Assembly (NCBI GenBank): GCA_964540905.1
Contig: CAZIOS010000007.1
Coordinates: 1-64,000, forward strand
Reading direction: 5' to 3'
DNA: 64,000 nucleotides
DNA from: VAYN01 sp964540905
Lineage (GTDB): Bacteria; Actinomycetota; Thermoleophilia; Solirubrobacterales; 70-9
Part shown: one piece after another, positions 1 through 8,000 of the stretch
Layout: each line of letters starts with the position of its first letter
Numbering within the stretch: the first letter of the stretch is position 1
The notes under the pieces: model-generated
Databases searched by the model: none
The model's input: the letters and a program-made list of their open reading frames with translations, nothing else
Told to the model about the DNA's origin: nothing
Translations under genes and position numbers: made by a program

Positions 1-119
1 ACACCTGGCTCGACGTCGTCATCGACGGCGGCCTCGAGCGCCTGCGCCTGGGAGGGTCGAGGCCGCAGCTGGCGCTGGACCTGGTGAATGGGATCCACTG
101 GGCGCTGTTCGGGGGGTGA
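1..119 (+). CDS. C-terminal end of an unidentified protein (5' end outside window)
   Basis: An open frame (codons from base 3) runs in from the left edge and stops at TGA 117-119, giving about 38 residues that end in a hydrophobic stretch reading LVNGIHWALFGG. The fragment is too short to assign. A helical C-terminus of a TetR-type regulator is possible but only a guess. The next gene starts about 110 bases downstream behind its own promoter, so this is probably the end of a separate transcript. Confidence 0.45.
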   Translation, partial: TWLDVVIDGGLERLRLGGSRPQLALDLVNGIHWALFGG

Positions 120-153
120 GCGCAGGAAATCGTTTGATAACTATTGAAGTTCC

Positions 154-183
154 TTGACAGACACGTGAGAGTTTTCGTAGGCT
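154..183 (+). promoter_or_regulatory. Sigma70-type promoter of first GNAT-like gene
   Basis: TTGACA at 154-159 and TAGGCT at 178-183 are separated by 18 bases. The same arrangement (TTGAC, 18-base spacer, TAGGnT, with an upstream AGTT(C/T)CTTGAC) occurs before the neighbouring paralog at 1118-1147. A short inverted repeat GATCCGG/CCGGATC lies in the leader at about 191-211. Confidence 0.6.
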
Positions 184-230
184 GGAACTCGATCCGGCTG
201 GGCGCCGGATCGACGGGGGACAACCAGTGA

Positions 231-1070
231 TTGGGGGCGCTTTTGCGCAGCGATGTCGCGGCGACACTTGAGAGGACGGCGAAGACATTTCGGGCCGACA
301 TGTGGCGGACGGTCGTGTCGGTGGCGGCGATCGAAGAGGGGATCGCCGAACGGCGCTTTGGGCCGGTCCAGGTCAACGTGATCGCCTCGGCGCCGGACTA
401 CCCGGCGCTCAACAACGTGCTTGGGGCGGCTGAGGAGGGGGCGGTGAAGGGCGGGAACCTGGAGAAGGCGATCGCCTGGGCGGACTCCTTCGGTGTCGAC
501 TACCGGGTCTCGGTGGCGCGGGACCTGCCGGAAATGGCTGCGGCCGAGAGCCTGCTCGACCACCTTGGCTTCGAGCAGGGACAGGGCGTCGTCAAATACG
601 TCCGCGACACCTCGCCGCCGGACTTCCCCGGGGTCAAGGGGGCGAGGGTCTGGGAGATTGGCGACGACGCCGGGCTCGCCGGCGAAACGATGTCCCTTTC
701 CGCCGCGCCGGCGATCGGCATGCCCAACCAGGCCTGGGACCTGCTCTTCTCGTTGCCGGTGCAGGAGCACTGGCACTCCTTCACGGTCGAGTTCAGGGGG
801 AACATCGTCGCCTTCGGCTCGCTGCTCGTCAACGATGGCGTCGCCGAGCTCGGCCTCGACGGCACGCTCGGCTACGCCCGTGGCCATGGCTGCAACCTGG
901 CCCTACTGCGGCAGCGCATCCTCGCCGCCCGCGAAGCGGGCTGCCACACGATCTTCGCCGAGAGCATCATCGGCCCCGAGGAGGGAATCGCGACCGCCGG
1001 TCGCAACCTCGTCCGCGCCGGCTTCATCCCCGCCTGTCACAGCATGTACTGGCAGCGCCCGCGGCTTTAG
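231..1070 (+). CDS. GNAT-like acetyltransferase family protein, paralog A
   Basis: A 279-residue protein, probably a two-lobed GNAT-fold acetyltransferase of unknown substrate. The C-terminal third carries a motif-A-like acetyl-CoA loop (ARGHGCNLALL, about residues 216-226) followed by a helix. It ends NLVRAGFIPAC...YWQRP, the usual end of GNAT domains in which a late strand carries Asn-x-x-x-x-Gly-Phe. It is clearly paralogous over its whole length to the next gene (shared DMW, GAAE-GAV, AELG-D-T, RG-GCNLAL, CHT-FAE, WQRPR). The TTG at 231 is used because a GGGGGA stretch lies 11-12 bases upstream; TTG 243 is an alternative. Catalytic residues cannot be named from sequence alone. The fold call is fairly sure; the substrate is unknown. 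Confidence 0.7.
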   Translation: MGALLRSDVAATLERTAKTFRADMWRTVVSVAAIEEGIAERRFGPVQVNVIASAPDYPALNNVLGAAEEGAVKGGNLEKAIAWADSFGVDYRVSVARDLPEMAAAESLLDHLGFEQGQGVVKYVRDTSPPDFPGVKGARVWEIGDDAGLAGETMSLSAAPAIGMPNQAWDLLFSLPVQEHWHSFTVEFRGNIVAFGSLLVNDGVAELGLDGTLGYARGHGCNLALLRQRILAAREAGCHTIFAESIIGPEEGIATAGRNLVRAGFIPACHSMYWQRPRL

Positions 1071-1117
1071 TTGCATCGCTGCAATACGCGCAGATCTGCG
1101 TGTCTATACGGAGTTTC

Positions 1118-1147
1118 TTGACGAATACGGGTCTGTACCCATAGGGT
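1118..1147 (+). promoter_or_regulatory. Sigma70-type promoter of second GNAT-like gene
   Basis: TTGACG at 1118-1123 and TAGGGT at 1142-1147 have an 18-base spacer. This is the counterpart of the 154-183 promoter, including the preceding AGTTTCTTGAC, so the promoter seems to have been duplicated with the gene. Confidence 0.55.
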
Positions 1148-1195
1148 CGGGATACAGGAGCCACAGGGGAAAATCGAACCGGGGGGTTTGTGCAT

Positions 1196-2047
1196 ATGGA
1201 GTACGACTCGGCTGCGCTGGAGAGCATCGCGAAGCGGTTCCGGCGCGACATGTGGGCAATGGCACCGGAGGACGCGGTGATCGAATCCGGCGTCGAGGTG
1301 CGCGCGTTCGGGTCGGTGCAGGCGACGGTCTTTGCGGAGTTCTCCGAGATCCCCCGGATCAACACGATCCAGGGCGCGGCGGAGCCGGGCGCGGTCGCCG
1401 ATGGCCACCTGGCGGAAGCGGTCGAATGGATGCGAGCGCGTGAGGTCGACTGCCGCATCTCCGTCGCCGCCGACCGGCCGGGAACCGCCGAAGCCGAGGA
1501 GTGGCTGCGACGGCGCGGCTTCGAGCGCGGCGAAGGCTGGGAGAAGTTCGTCCGCGACGCCTCCCTGCCCAGCCTGGTGCAGCCACCGGAGATCGAGATC
1601 CTCGAACTGGGTTTCGGCGAAGGCGAAGGCATGGACTGGATCGCCGCCGAGGGCCTCGGATTGCCGCACCTGGCGGGCCTGCTCTTCTACGACCTGCCCG
1701 GCCTCGCCGACTGGCGCTGCTTCGTCGCCCTGCTCGAGGGCGAGCTGGTCGCCTGCGGCTCGATGCTGATCCACGACGGGATCGCCGAGCTCGGCATCGA
1801 CGCGACGATGGAGCATGCGCGCGGCCGCGGCTGCAACCTGGCGCTGATCCGCCGCCGCCTGATCGAGGCCCGCAAGGCGCGCTGCCACACTGTCTTCGCC
1901 GAGCTCGGGGACTGCGAGGCCGGCAGCAGCAGCGCAATCCGCCACAACCTGCAGCGCGCCGGCTTCGACGAGGCCTACGACTGCCGCAACTGGCAGCGCC
2001 CGCGCTTCGTCCGCAGCGGCCTCGAAAACGGCGTACCCCAGCGTTAG
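1196..2047 (+). CDS. GNAT-like acetyltransferase family protein, paralog B
   Basis: A 283-residue paralog of the preceding gene with the same architecture: an N-terminal lobe of about 140 residues, then a GNAT-like lobe with HARGRGCNLALI (acetyl-CoA loop, about residues 204-215) and the terminal NLQRAGFDEAYDCRNWQRPR. The ATG at 1196 is preferred; an in-frame GTG lies at 1190. It converges on the HD-GYP gene, with which its stop codon overlaps by four bases. A degraded third copy of its acetyl-CoA-loop region lies at 4903-4998 on the other strand, so the family has expanded and decayed locally. The acceptor substrate is unknown. Confidence 0.7.
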   Translation: MEYDSAALESIAKRFRRDMWAMAPEDAVIESGVEVRAFGSVQATVFAEFSEIPRINTIQGAAEPGAVADGHLAEAVEWMRAREVDCRISVAADRPGTAEAEEWLRRRGFERGEGWEKFVRDASLPSLVQPPEIEILELGFGEGEGMDWIAAEGLGLPHLAGLLFYDLPGLADWRCFVALLEGELVACGSMLIHDGIAELGIDATMEHARGRGCNLALIRRRLIEARKARCHTVFAELGDCEAGSSSAIRHNLQRAGFDEAYDCRNWQRPRFVRSGLENGVPQR

Positions 2048-3366
2048 GCGTCCTGCGCGGCGATCTCCTTCAGCGCCGCGACGACGTCGACGTCGAACTG
2101 CGTCCCCGCACAGCGATCCAGCTCGGCGAAGGCCGCCGCGGTCGGCATCGCCTTGCGGTAGGAGCGGGTGGTGGTCATCGCGCTGAAGGCGTCGCAGCAG
2201 GTGACGATGCGGGCCTCGATCGGGATCTCCTCGCCGACGAGGCCGTCGGGGTAGCCGCTGCCGTCGACGTGCTCATGCGAGGAGCGGACGATGCGGCCGA
2301 CCTCGGCGAGGACGCCGCCGACGCGCTTCAGCATCGTCTCGCCCTCGATCGTGTGGCGGCGCATGATCTTCCACTCCTCGTCGTCGAGTGGGCCGGGCTT
2401 GTTGATGATCTCCTTCGGCACCGCGATCTTGCCGACGTCGTGCAGGAGGGCGGCGAACTCGACGTTGCGGCGCTGGCGCGAGTCGAGGCCGAGGCGGTCG
2501 GAGACGGCAAGCGAGAGTTCGACGACGCCGCGGCTGTGGCTGCCGGTGTAGGCGTCGTCGGCCTCGACCACGTCGCCCAGCAGCATCGCCGTCCCCTGGT
2601 AGGCGCTCCCCAGCTCGAGCGCCTGGTCGATGCGGGCGCTGCGTTCATGGGAGAGCACCGCCAGCACCGCGACCAGCGGCACCACGAGCAGACAGACACC
2701 CGGGCCCAGCTCGGTCGCGGCGAAGGCGGTCAGGAGGCCGATCGGCGCCAGGGCGCCGTCGAGCGCGTAGACCGGGGCGACCAGCTTCAGCAGCGTCCGC
2801 GGCGGGGTGCCGTCGACGAGGTGGGTGCGGACGGCGGTGGCGGCGAAGTCGAAGGCGAACTGGCCCACCAGGGCGAGGAGGTAGATCGGCCACTTGTCCC
2901 AGGAGAAGACCTGGGCGCCGGCGAGCACCAGCACCAGCGCTGGGCCGACCGCGTGCCAGCAGTCGCCGAAGACGTGGAAGGCGCGGTGGATGCTGGTCTG
3001 GCCACCGGCGTAGTCGATCAGCCGCCCCAGCGCCCAGCTGAGGCTGACGACCAGCGGCACGATCGGGGTGGGGAGGAGGAAGAGCATCGGCACCAGCACC
3101 AGCTCGGTCGGCACCGTGTAGCCGTCGGCGATGTCGAATTTGGCCCGGCAGGTGGCGACGTAGGCGACGACGAGGATCGCCAGGGTCGAGAGGTCGAGCG
3201 TGCGCGGCGAGGGCATCAACAGCGCCATCGCCAGCGCCACGACGATGAAGGCGATGGCAGCGCCGGCCTCGGCCCGGCGCTCGCGGCCGTGCGCCCGCGC
3301 CTGGGCGCGATCGCGCCCCAGCGCGAAGAGTCGTTCCAGCTCTGGTGTCTCGGATGCGGTCGCCAC
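2044..3366 (-). CDS. Membrane HD-GYP domain protein, probable c-di-GMP phosphodiesterase
   Basis: A 440-residue protein that should hydrolyse cyclic di-GMP at the membrane. Residues about 35-240 form six or seven hydrophobic segments resembling an integral-membrane sensor. The HD-GYP domain follows: HDVGK (about 309-313), the KPGPLD segment, HT.EGE, SSHEHVDGSGYP (GYP signature near 370-372) and CDAFSAMTT. All hallmark metal and signature residues are present, so it should be active. The start is GTG. Downstream on the opposite strand lies a c-di-GMP riboswitch, so enzyme and sensor are neighbours. Regulation by the membrane part is inferred; its ligand is unknown. Confidence 0.88.
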   Translation of the reverse strand: MATASETPELERLFALGRDRAQARAHGRERRAEAGAAIAFIVVALAMALLMPSPRTLDLSTLAILVVAYVATCRAKFDIADGYTVPTELVLVPMLFLLPTPIVPLVVSLSWALGRLIDYAGGQTSIHRAFHVFGDCWHAVGPALVLVLAGAQVFSWDKWPIYLLALVGQFAFDFAATAVRTHLVDGTPPRTLLKLVAPVYALDGALAPIGLLTAFAATELGPGVCLLVVPLVAVLAVLSHERSARIDQALELGSAYQGTAMLLGDVVEADDAYTGSHSRGVVELSLAVSDRLGLDSRQRRNVEFAALLHDVGKIAVPKEIINKPGPLDDEEWKIMRRHTIEGETMLKRVGGVLAEVGRIVRSSHEHVDGSGYPDGLVGEEIPIEARIVTCCDAFSAMTTTRSYRKAMPTAAAFAELDRCAGTQFDVDVVAALKEIAAQDA

Positions 3367-3514
3367 TGTTCGACAATCCGGTTCGTGGACCGGTACCGCT
3401 TCTATCGACCGGGCCCAGACGGGGATTTAGCTGGACGTATCTACGACCCAGAATTCATTAGACGTACGTACGAACTCGCTTAAGTAGCGCATCCGCAGCG
3501 GCGATGGTGGCGCA

Positions 3515-3608
3515 GTTAGGTACAGCTGCACGGGCAAACCTGTCGTGAGGCAGGGACGCAAAGTCAGAGGTCTCCTTCGCCCCGGTGGAGGAGATGGCTC
3601 AACTGCCA
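3515..3608 (+). ncRNA. Cyclic di-GMP-I (GEMM-I) riboswitch aptamer
   Basis: The sequence matches the GEMM-I core: TGCACGGGCAAACC (3527-3540), then a stem CCTGTC/GGCAGG closed by a GNRA loop GTGA, then GGGACGCAAAG (3553-3563). The second arm is GAGGTCT (3567-3573), a six-base stem TCTCCT/AGGAGA, and GATGGCTCAACTGCC (3593-3607), fitting the family GAuaGCCgGguUgCC element. The aptamer binds c-di-GMP through the GCAAAC and GACGCAAAG segments. It lies about 50 bases before the start of a secreted-protein gene and beside an HD-GYP phosphodiesterase gene. Family assignment is from remembered consensus, not a covariance-model search. Confidence 0.88.
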
Positions 3609-3633
3609 GCTTGGTTTGACGACCAGGCTTTTT
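3609..3633 (+). terminator. Riboswitch expression platform: intrinsic terminator hairpin
   Basis: GCTTGGT (3609-3615) pairs with ACCAGGC (3622-3628) around a six-base loop and is followed at once by TTTTT (3629-3633). It directly abuts the c-di-GMP aptamer, so ligand binding probably decides between termination and read-through. A competing pairing CAGGC/GCCTG (3624-3639) crosses the same bases. Whether ligand turns the gene on or off cannot be read from the sequence. Confidence 0.7.
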
Positions 3634-3660
3634 GGCCTGCGACAAGGAGGTTTACCCGTA

Positions 3661-4286
3661 TGAAGCGCAACTCATCCCCCCTTCTCCGCCGTCCCCGCGC
3701 CAAGCTGGCCGGGATCGTCGCGATCGCCCTGCTGGCGCTCGCCGCCTTCGCCGGTTCCGCCCAGGCCTGCTCCTACAGCGGCGCCACCCAGGTCTTCAAG
3801 CCCTGGGGCGACCAGAATGCCTACGTGCTCGCTCCCGACGGCGGCTTCGAGGGCGGGGGCAGTGGCTGGTCGTTCAGCCGCGGCGCCGCCGTCGTGCCCG
3901 GCAACGAGAGCTTCAACCTCAACGGCGCGGGCGACTCGCACTCGCTGGCGCTGCCGGCCGGCAGCTCGGCCACCAGCCCGCCGATCTGCATGCAGATCGA
4001 CACCCCGAGCCTGCGCCTCGTCGCCCGCAACAGCGGCGACCCCTCCTCGCGCCTGCGCGTGGAAGCCGTCTACGGCCTGCTCGGCCTGATCCAGACCAGG
4101 ACGATCACCGACATCAGCGCCGGCCCCAACTGGGCGCCGACCCCGTCGGTCTCGACCGTGCTCGGCCTCTCGACGATCGTCGGCACCCTGATCCCCGCCT
4201 CGATCCAGCTCCGCATCACCCCGCTGGACTCGAAGGGCAACTGGCAGGTCGACGACCTTTACGTCGACCCCTTCGCTCGGCACTAG
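3661..4286 (+). CDS. Secreted protein of unknown function under c-di-GMP riboswitch control
   Basis: A 208-residue protein with a classical signal peptide: basic MKRNSSPLLRRPRAK, a hydrophobic core to about residue 32, and cleavage near GSAQA/CS. The mature part is rich in Gly, Ser and small polar residues, has two cysteines, and ends with a strand-rich region (LRLVARNSG, WQVDDLYVDP) reminiscent of jelly-roll carbohydrate-binding modules; that fold is only a guess. The start ATG is fixed by AAGGAGG at 3644-3650. It is preceded by the c-di-GMP aptamer and terminator and followed by a strong hairpin. As c-di-GMP usually governs the switch between free and surface-attached life, a cell-surface or matrix role is a reasonable inference. 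Confidence 0.8.
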
Positions 4287-4307
4287 CGGTTTACGAGTAG
4301 CGCTTCA

Positions 4308-4349
4308 GTTGGTCCTGTCACCGGCCCAAGGTCCGGCGACAGGACCAAC
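4308..4349. terminator. Strong hairpin after secreted-protein gene
   Basis: GTTGGTCCTGTC (4308-4319) and GACAGGACCAAC (4338-4349) pair perfectly over 12 bases around a loop that itself contains CCGG/CCGG. It lies 22 bases after the stop codon. No T-run follows on either strand, so it may be a U-less terminator or an mRNA 3'-end stabiliser. Confidence 0.55.
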
Positions 4350-4390
4350 CTTGGGGGGGCGAGTCGATCCCTCCCCCGACTTATGGCTTT

Positions 4391-4603
4391 GTGCGCCTGA
4401 GTCGACATGCGAGAAACGAGATGCGGCTTTATGCCATCTCCCCCTCCGACGTGAGAGGCGTAGTGGCACATCCGATCAAGATGGGCTGGGATTAGTACGG
4501 GAACTTCCGTCTCTCTGGACTCGATGCCAAGGGGCGTGCGATCATCGTGGTGGTTGCAGGTGACGATGATCAGTTCGTAATCACGACTTTTCCGGGTGAC
4601 TGA
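4391..4603 (+). pseudogene. DUF4258 (putative toxin-like) gene interrupted by an in-frame TAG
   Basis: Reading from GTG 4391 gives VRLSRHARNEM...AISPSDVRGVV, then a TAG at 4493-4495, then YGNFRLSGLDAKGRAIIVVV...FVITTFPGD and TGA 4601-4603. Both halves together match the DUF4258 layout: an HAR..M helix, a dV..v segment, then yg..r..g.d..Gr.i.VVv and VIT.yP. Length (70 codons) and the downstream DUF2283 gene fit a complete family member, so one base change (for example GAG to TAG) would explain the break. DUF4258/DUF2283 pairs are regarded as putative toxin-antitoxin modules. A sequencing error or amber read-through are the alternatives. Confidence 0.75.
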
Positions 4604-4604
4604 G

Positions 4605-4898
4605 ATGCACGCGAGTTATGACAGCTCCGCCAACGCCGTTTCGATCTCCTTGGGTCCAGAGGAGTCTGCCCGCAGCGCCAATCAGGTTCACGCGCGGGCG
4701 ATCGTCGCTCTCCATGACGGCCTCCCCGTGGAGCTGCAGCTCCTCTATCCGGACCTTGGCATCGAGGAGCCCCTCGCTGAAGTCGCCGGTCTGTACCGGC
4801 TTGATGCCGAGGCTTTGATTGCGGCTGCTCGGGCTGCCCTGGCCGTTCCCGACCGTGAGGTCACCGTGGATGTTGCCGTCCATCGCTCAGCGGCGTAG
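4605..4898 (+). CDS. DUF2283 family small protein, putative antitoxin partner
   Basis: A 97-residue protein starting MHASYDSSANAVSISL, the typical YD...A.yi.l opening of DUF2283 proteins, with a longer-than-usual tail of about 40 residues. The ATG lies one base after the stop of the DUF4258 reading frame (an in-frame GTG at 4596 would overlap it), the spacing of a translationally coupled pair. If DUF4258 is the toxin, this would be the antitoxin, kept intact after toxin loss. Biochemical function is not established for the family. Confidence 0.7.
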   Translation: MHASYDSSANAVSISLGPEESARSANQVHARAIVALHDGLPVELQLLYPDLGIEEPLAEVAGLYRLDAEALIAAARAALAVPDREVTVDVAVHRSAA

Positions 4899-4902
4899 AG
4901 AT

Positions 4903-4998
4903 TTACCGTCTCACCACCACAGTTGGGTTGCGGCCGCGGCCGCGGGCATGCTCGACCGTGGCGTCGACGCCGAACTCGGCGACGCCGTCCTGGCCGGC
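4903..4998 (-). pseudogene. Fossil fragment of a third GNAT-like paralog
   Basis: Read on the minus strand, about 31 codons give AGQDGVAEFGVDATVEHA followed by RGRGRNPTVVVRR and TAA. Paralog B (1196-2047) has HDGIAELGIDATMEHA then RGRGCNLALIRRR at its acetyl-CoA loop, so most positions are identical or conservative. The fragment begins right after the metH stop codon and has no start codon or flanking domain. It is best read as a remnant of a decayed copy. Confidence 0.7.
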
Positions 4999-5001
4999 GA
5001 C

Positions 5002-8000
5002 TCAGCCGCTGACTGGTTCGGCGGCCGGCTGGGAGTCGTCCTCGCCGGATTCGGGCTCGGACTCCGGCGGCAGCTCGCCGCCGCGGTTGGTGCCGGCGAT
5101 CAGCTCGTCGGGGGTCTTCTCGGCGGGGATGAAGCCCGACTTCATGCCAAAGTAGACGGCCTGGGGGTGGTGGGCGATGATCGCCACCGTCGACTGCTCG
5201 GGCATCACCGCGAAGCCGTCGGAGAGGGTCATGTCGATCGCCTCGAGGTCCAGTAGGCGCCAGACCTTCTCGTGCTCGGACTGGTCCGGGCAGGCCGGGT
5301 AGCCCCAGGAGTAGCGGCGGCCCTGGTCGGGCTCGATCGCCAGCTCGCGGCGCACCTCGGAGTGCAGCCACTCGGCCAGGCCCTCGGCCGACTGAACGCC
5401 GAGCCCGTGGACGTAGTACTGCTCGGTCACCTCGCCTTCGCGCCCGAGGCGGTCCATCAGCTCCGTGACCTCGGCGCCGACGGTCACGCCCTGCAGGGCG
5501 ACGACGTCGCGCTCGCCCGAGTCGAGCGGCCGGTAGAAGTCGGCGAGGCAGATGCGGTCGTGCTTGGGCTGGCGCGGGAAGACCAGGCGCTCGAGCTCGC
5601 GCTCGGGGTCCGTGGGGTCGAAGACGACGAGCTCGTTGCCGTCGGCGTTGCAGGGGAAGTAGCCGAGCCGGGCCCGCGGGCGCAGGTAGTCCTGCTGGCG
5701 CCACATCCGCTCCAGCCGCGGCGCGAAGCCCTCCTCCTCGGCGGTTCCCTCGACCAGCTCGCGCCAGGCTTCGCCCTTGATCCCTTTGCCGCCCCAGTGC
5801 AGCTTGAAGAGGACGTGGCGGTCGAGGTAGGGGAAGACGTCGGCGAGGTCGATCGCGATCTCGCGAGCCCCCCAGAACGGCGGCGCCGGGATCGGCACGT
5901 CGGTGCGGGCGGCGGAGCGGGTGCTGGCGTCGGTGACCGGCGGCGAGTCGTCGACGACCACCGGCTTCTCGCGCAGCTGCTTGGCCTCGGCGCGGATCCG
6001 CTCGACCAGCCCGGCCCGCGCCTCTGCGTCGACCAGCGCGTCCATCGTGTCGAGCCCCTGGAAGGCGTCCTTGCAGTAGAAGACCCCGGGCTCGTAGACG
6101 TCGTCGGACTCCCGGCCCTTGGGATAGAGCGTGCGGCGGCCGAAGTCGCGGTTGATCGCGGCGCCGCCGATCAGCACCGGGAACTCGAGCCCCCGCTGGT
6201 GCAGCTCCTGGATGCAGGCGGGCATCTGCTTCGAGGTCGAGACCAGCAGGGCGGAGAGGCCGATCGCATCGGCGTCGTTTTCGACCGCGGCCTCGATGAT
6301 GGCGTCGATCGGGACCTGCTTGCCGAGGTCGATCACGGTGTAGCCGTTGTTGGTGAGGATCGTGTTGACGAGCGACTTGCCGATGTCGTGGACGTCGCCG
6401 AAGACGGTCGCGATCACGACCTTGCCCTTGGTGTGGCCCTCGATCCGGTCCAGGTGATTCTCCAGCTGGGCGACGGCTCGCTTCATCACTTCGGCCGACT
6501 GCAGGACGAAGGGCAGGATCAGTTCGCCGGCGCCGAATTTATCGCCGACCTCCTTCATCGCCGGCAGCAGCACCTCGTTCAGGGTCGGAACGGCGCCGAT
6601 CTTCTCCACCGAGCGCTCGATCCAGTCCTCGACACCGTCCTTCTTGCGGCGCAGGATGTGCCAGTGCAGGGCCTCCTCGGGCTCCATGCCGGCGGTCGGG
6701 TCGGCGATCTCCGCCTCGGCCTCCTCGCCCTGGGACTCGAAGTGGGAGATGAAGCGCTCGAGCGCGTCCTCGCGGCGGTTGAAGACGAGGTCGTCGGTCA
6801 GCTCGCGCTCCTCGTCGGAGATCTCGCTGTAGGGAGTGATGTGGTTCGGGTTGACCATCGCCAGGTCGAGCCCGGCCTCGACGCAGTGGTGCAGGAAGAC
6901 CGAGTTGAGGACGGCGCGCGGCCGCGGCGAGATGCCGAAGGAGACGTTGGAGACGCCGAGCGAGGTCTTGACGCCGGGGATCTCGGCCTTGATCCGGCGG
7001 ATCCCCTCGATCGTCTCCACCGCCGAGGGCTTCCACTCCTCGTCGCCGGTGGTGAGGGTGAAGGTCAGTGCGTCAAATATGAGCGCCTCCGGTTCGAGCC
7101 CGTGCTCGTCGCAGGCGATCTCGACCAGTCGCTTGGCGATCTCGACCTTGCGCTCGGCCGTCTTCGCCATCCCCACCTCGTCGATCGTGAGCGCGATCAG
7201 CGCCGCCCCGTGCGCCTTCGCCAGCGGCACCACGACGTCGGCCTTGTCGCGGCCGGCCTCGAGGTTGATCGAGTTGACGATCGCCCGGCCGGGGATCGTC
7301 TCCAGCGCCGCCCGGATCACCTCCGGCTCGGTCGAGTCGACCTGGATCGGCGAGGGCTGGGTAAGCGAGATTCGCTTGACGACGGCGCTCATCTGCTCGT
7401 CCTCGTCCTGGCGCTCGGTCAGCGCCACGCAGACGTCGAGCACGTGGGCGCCGCCTTCGACCTGGTCTTCGGCGACCTGGACGAGGCCGTCGTAGTCGTC
7501 GGCGAGCAGCAGCTCCTTGGCCTTGCGCGAGCCCTGCGAGTTGACGCGCTCGCCGACCAGGGTCGGCCGCGGCTCCTGCACCAACGACGTCGAGGTCATC
7601 ATCGAGGAGACCTCGATCGGGCCGGGGGCGGGGCGCTCGCCGGGGACGCGGCCGTCGACCTGCTCGCGGATCGCGGCGATGTGCTCGGGCGTCGTCCCGC
7701 AGCAGCCGCCGACGATGCCGACGCCGTAGCGCTCGACGAACTCGCCCAGCGTCGCCGCCAGCGGCCCGGGCTTTTCGGGGAAGATCGTCTCCCCGTCGGG
7801 GCCCTGCAGCGGCAGGCCGGCGTTGGGGATGCAGTGGACCGGCAGCGGGCTGGTCTCGCCGAGGAAGCGGATCGCGTCGCGCATGTCCTCGGGACCGGTC
7901 GAGCAGTTGAGCCCGATCACGTCGACGTCGAGCGCCCGCAGCGTCGTCAGCACCGCCTGGATGTCGGTCCCGAGCAGCATCTTGCCGCCGTTGGGGAGCA

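Noticed and set aside
4309..4563. 84-codon open frame over the DUF4258 region
   Set aside because: It is in another frame, has no family features, and starts inside the terminator hairpin.
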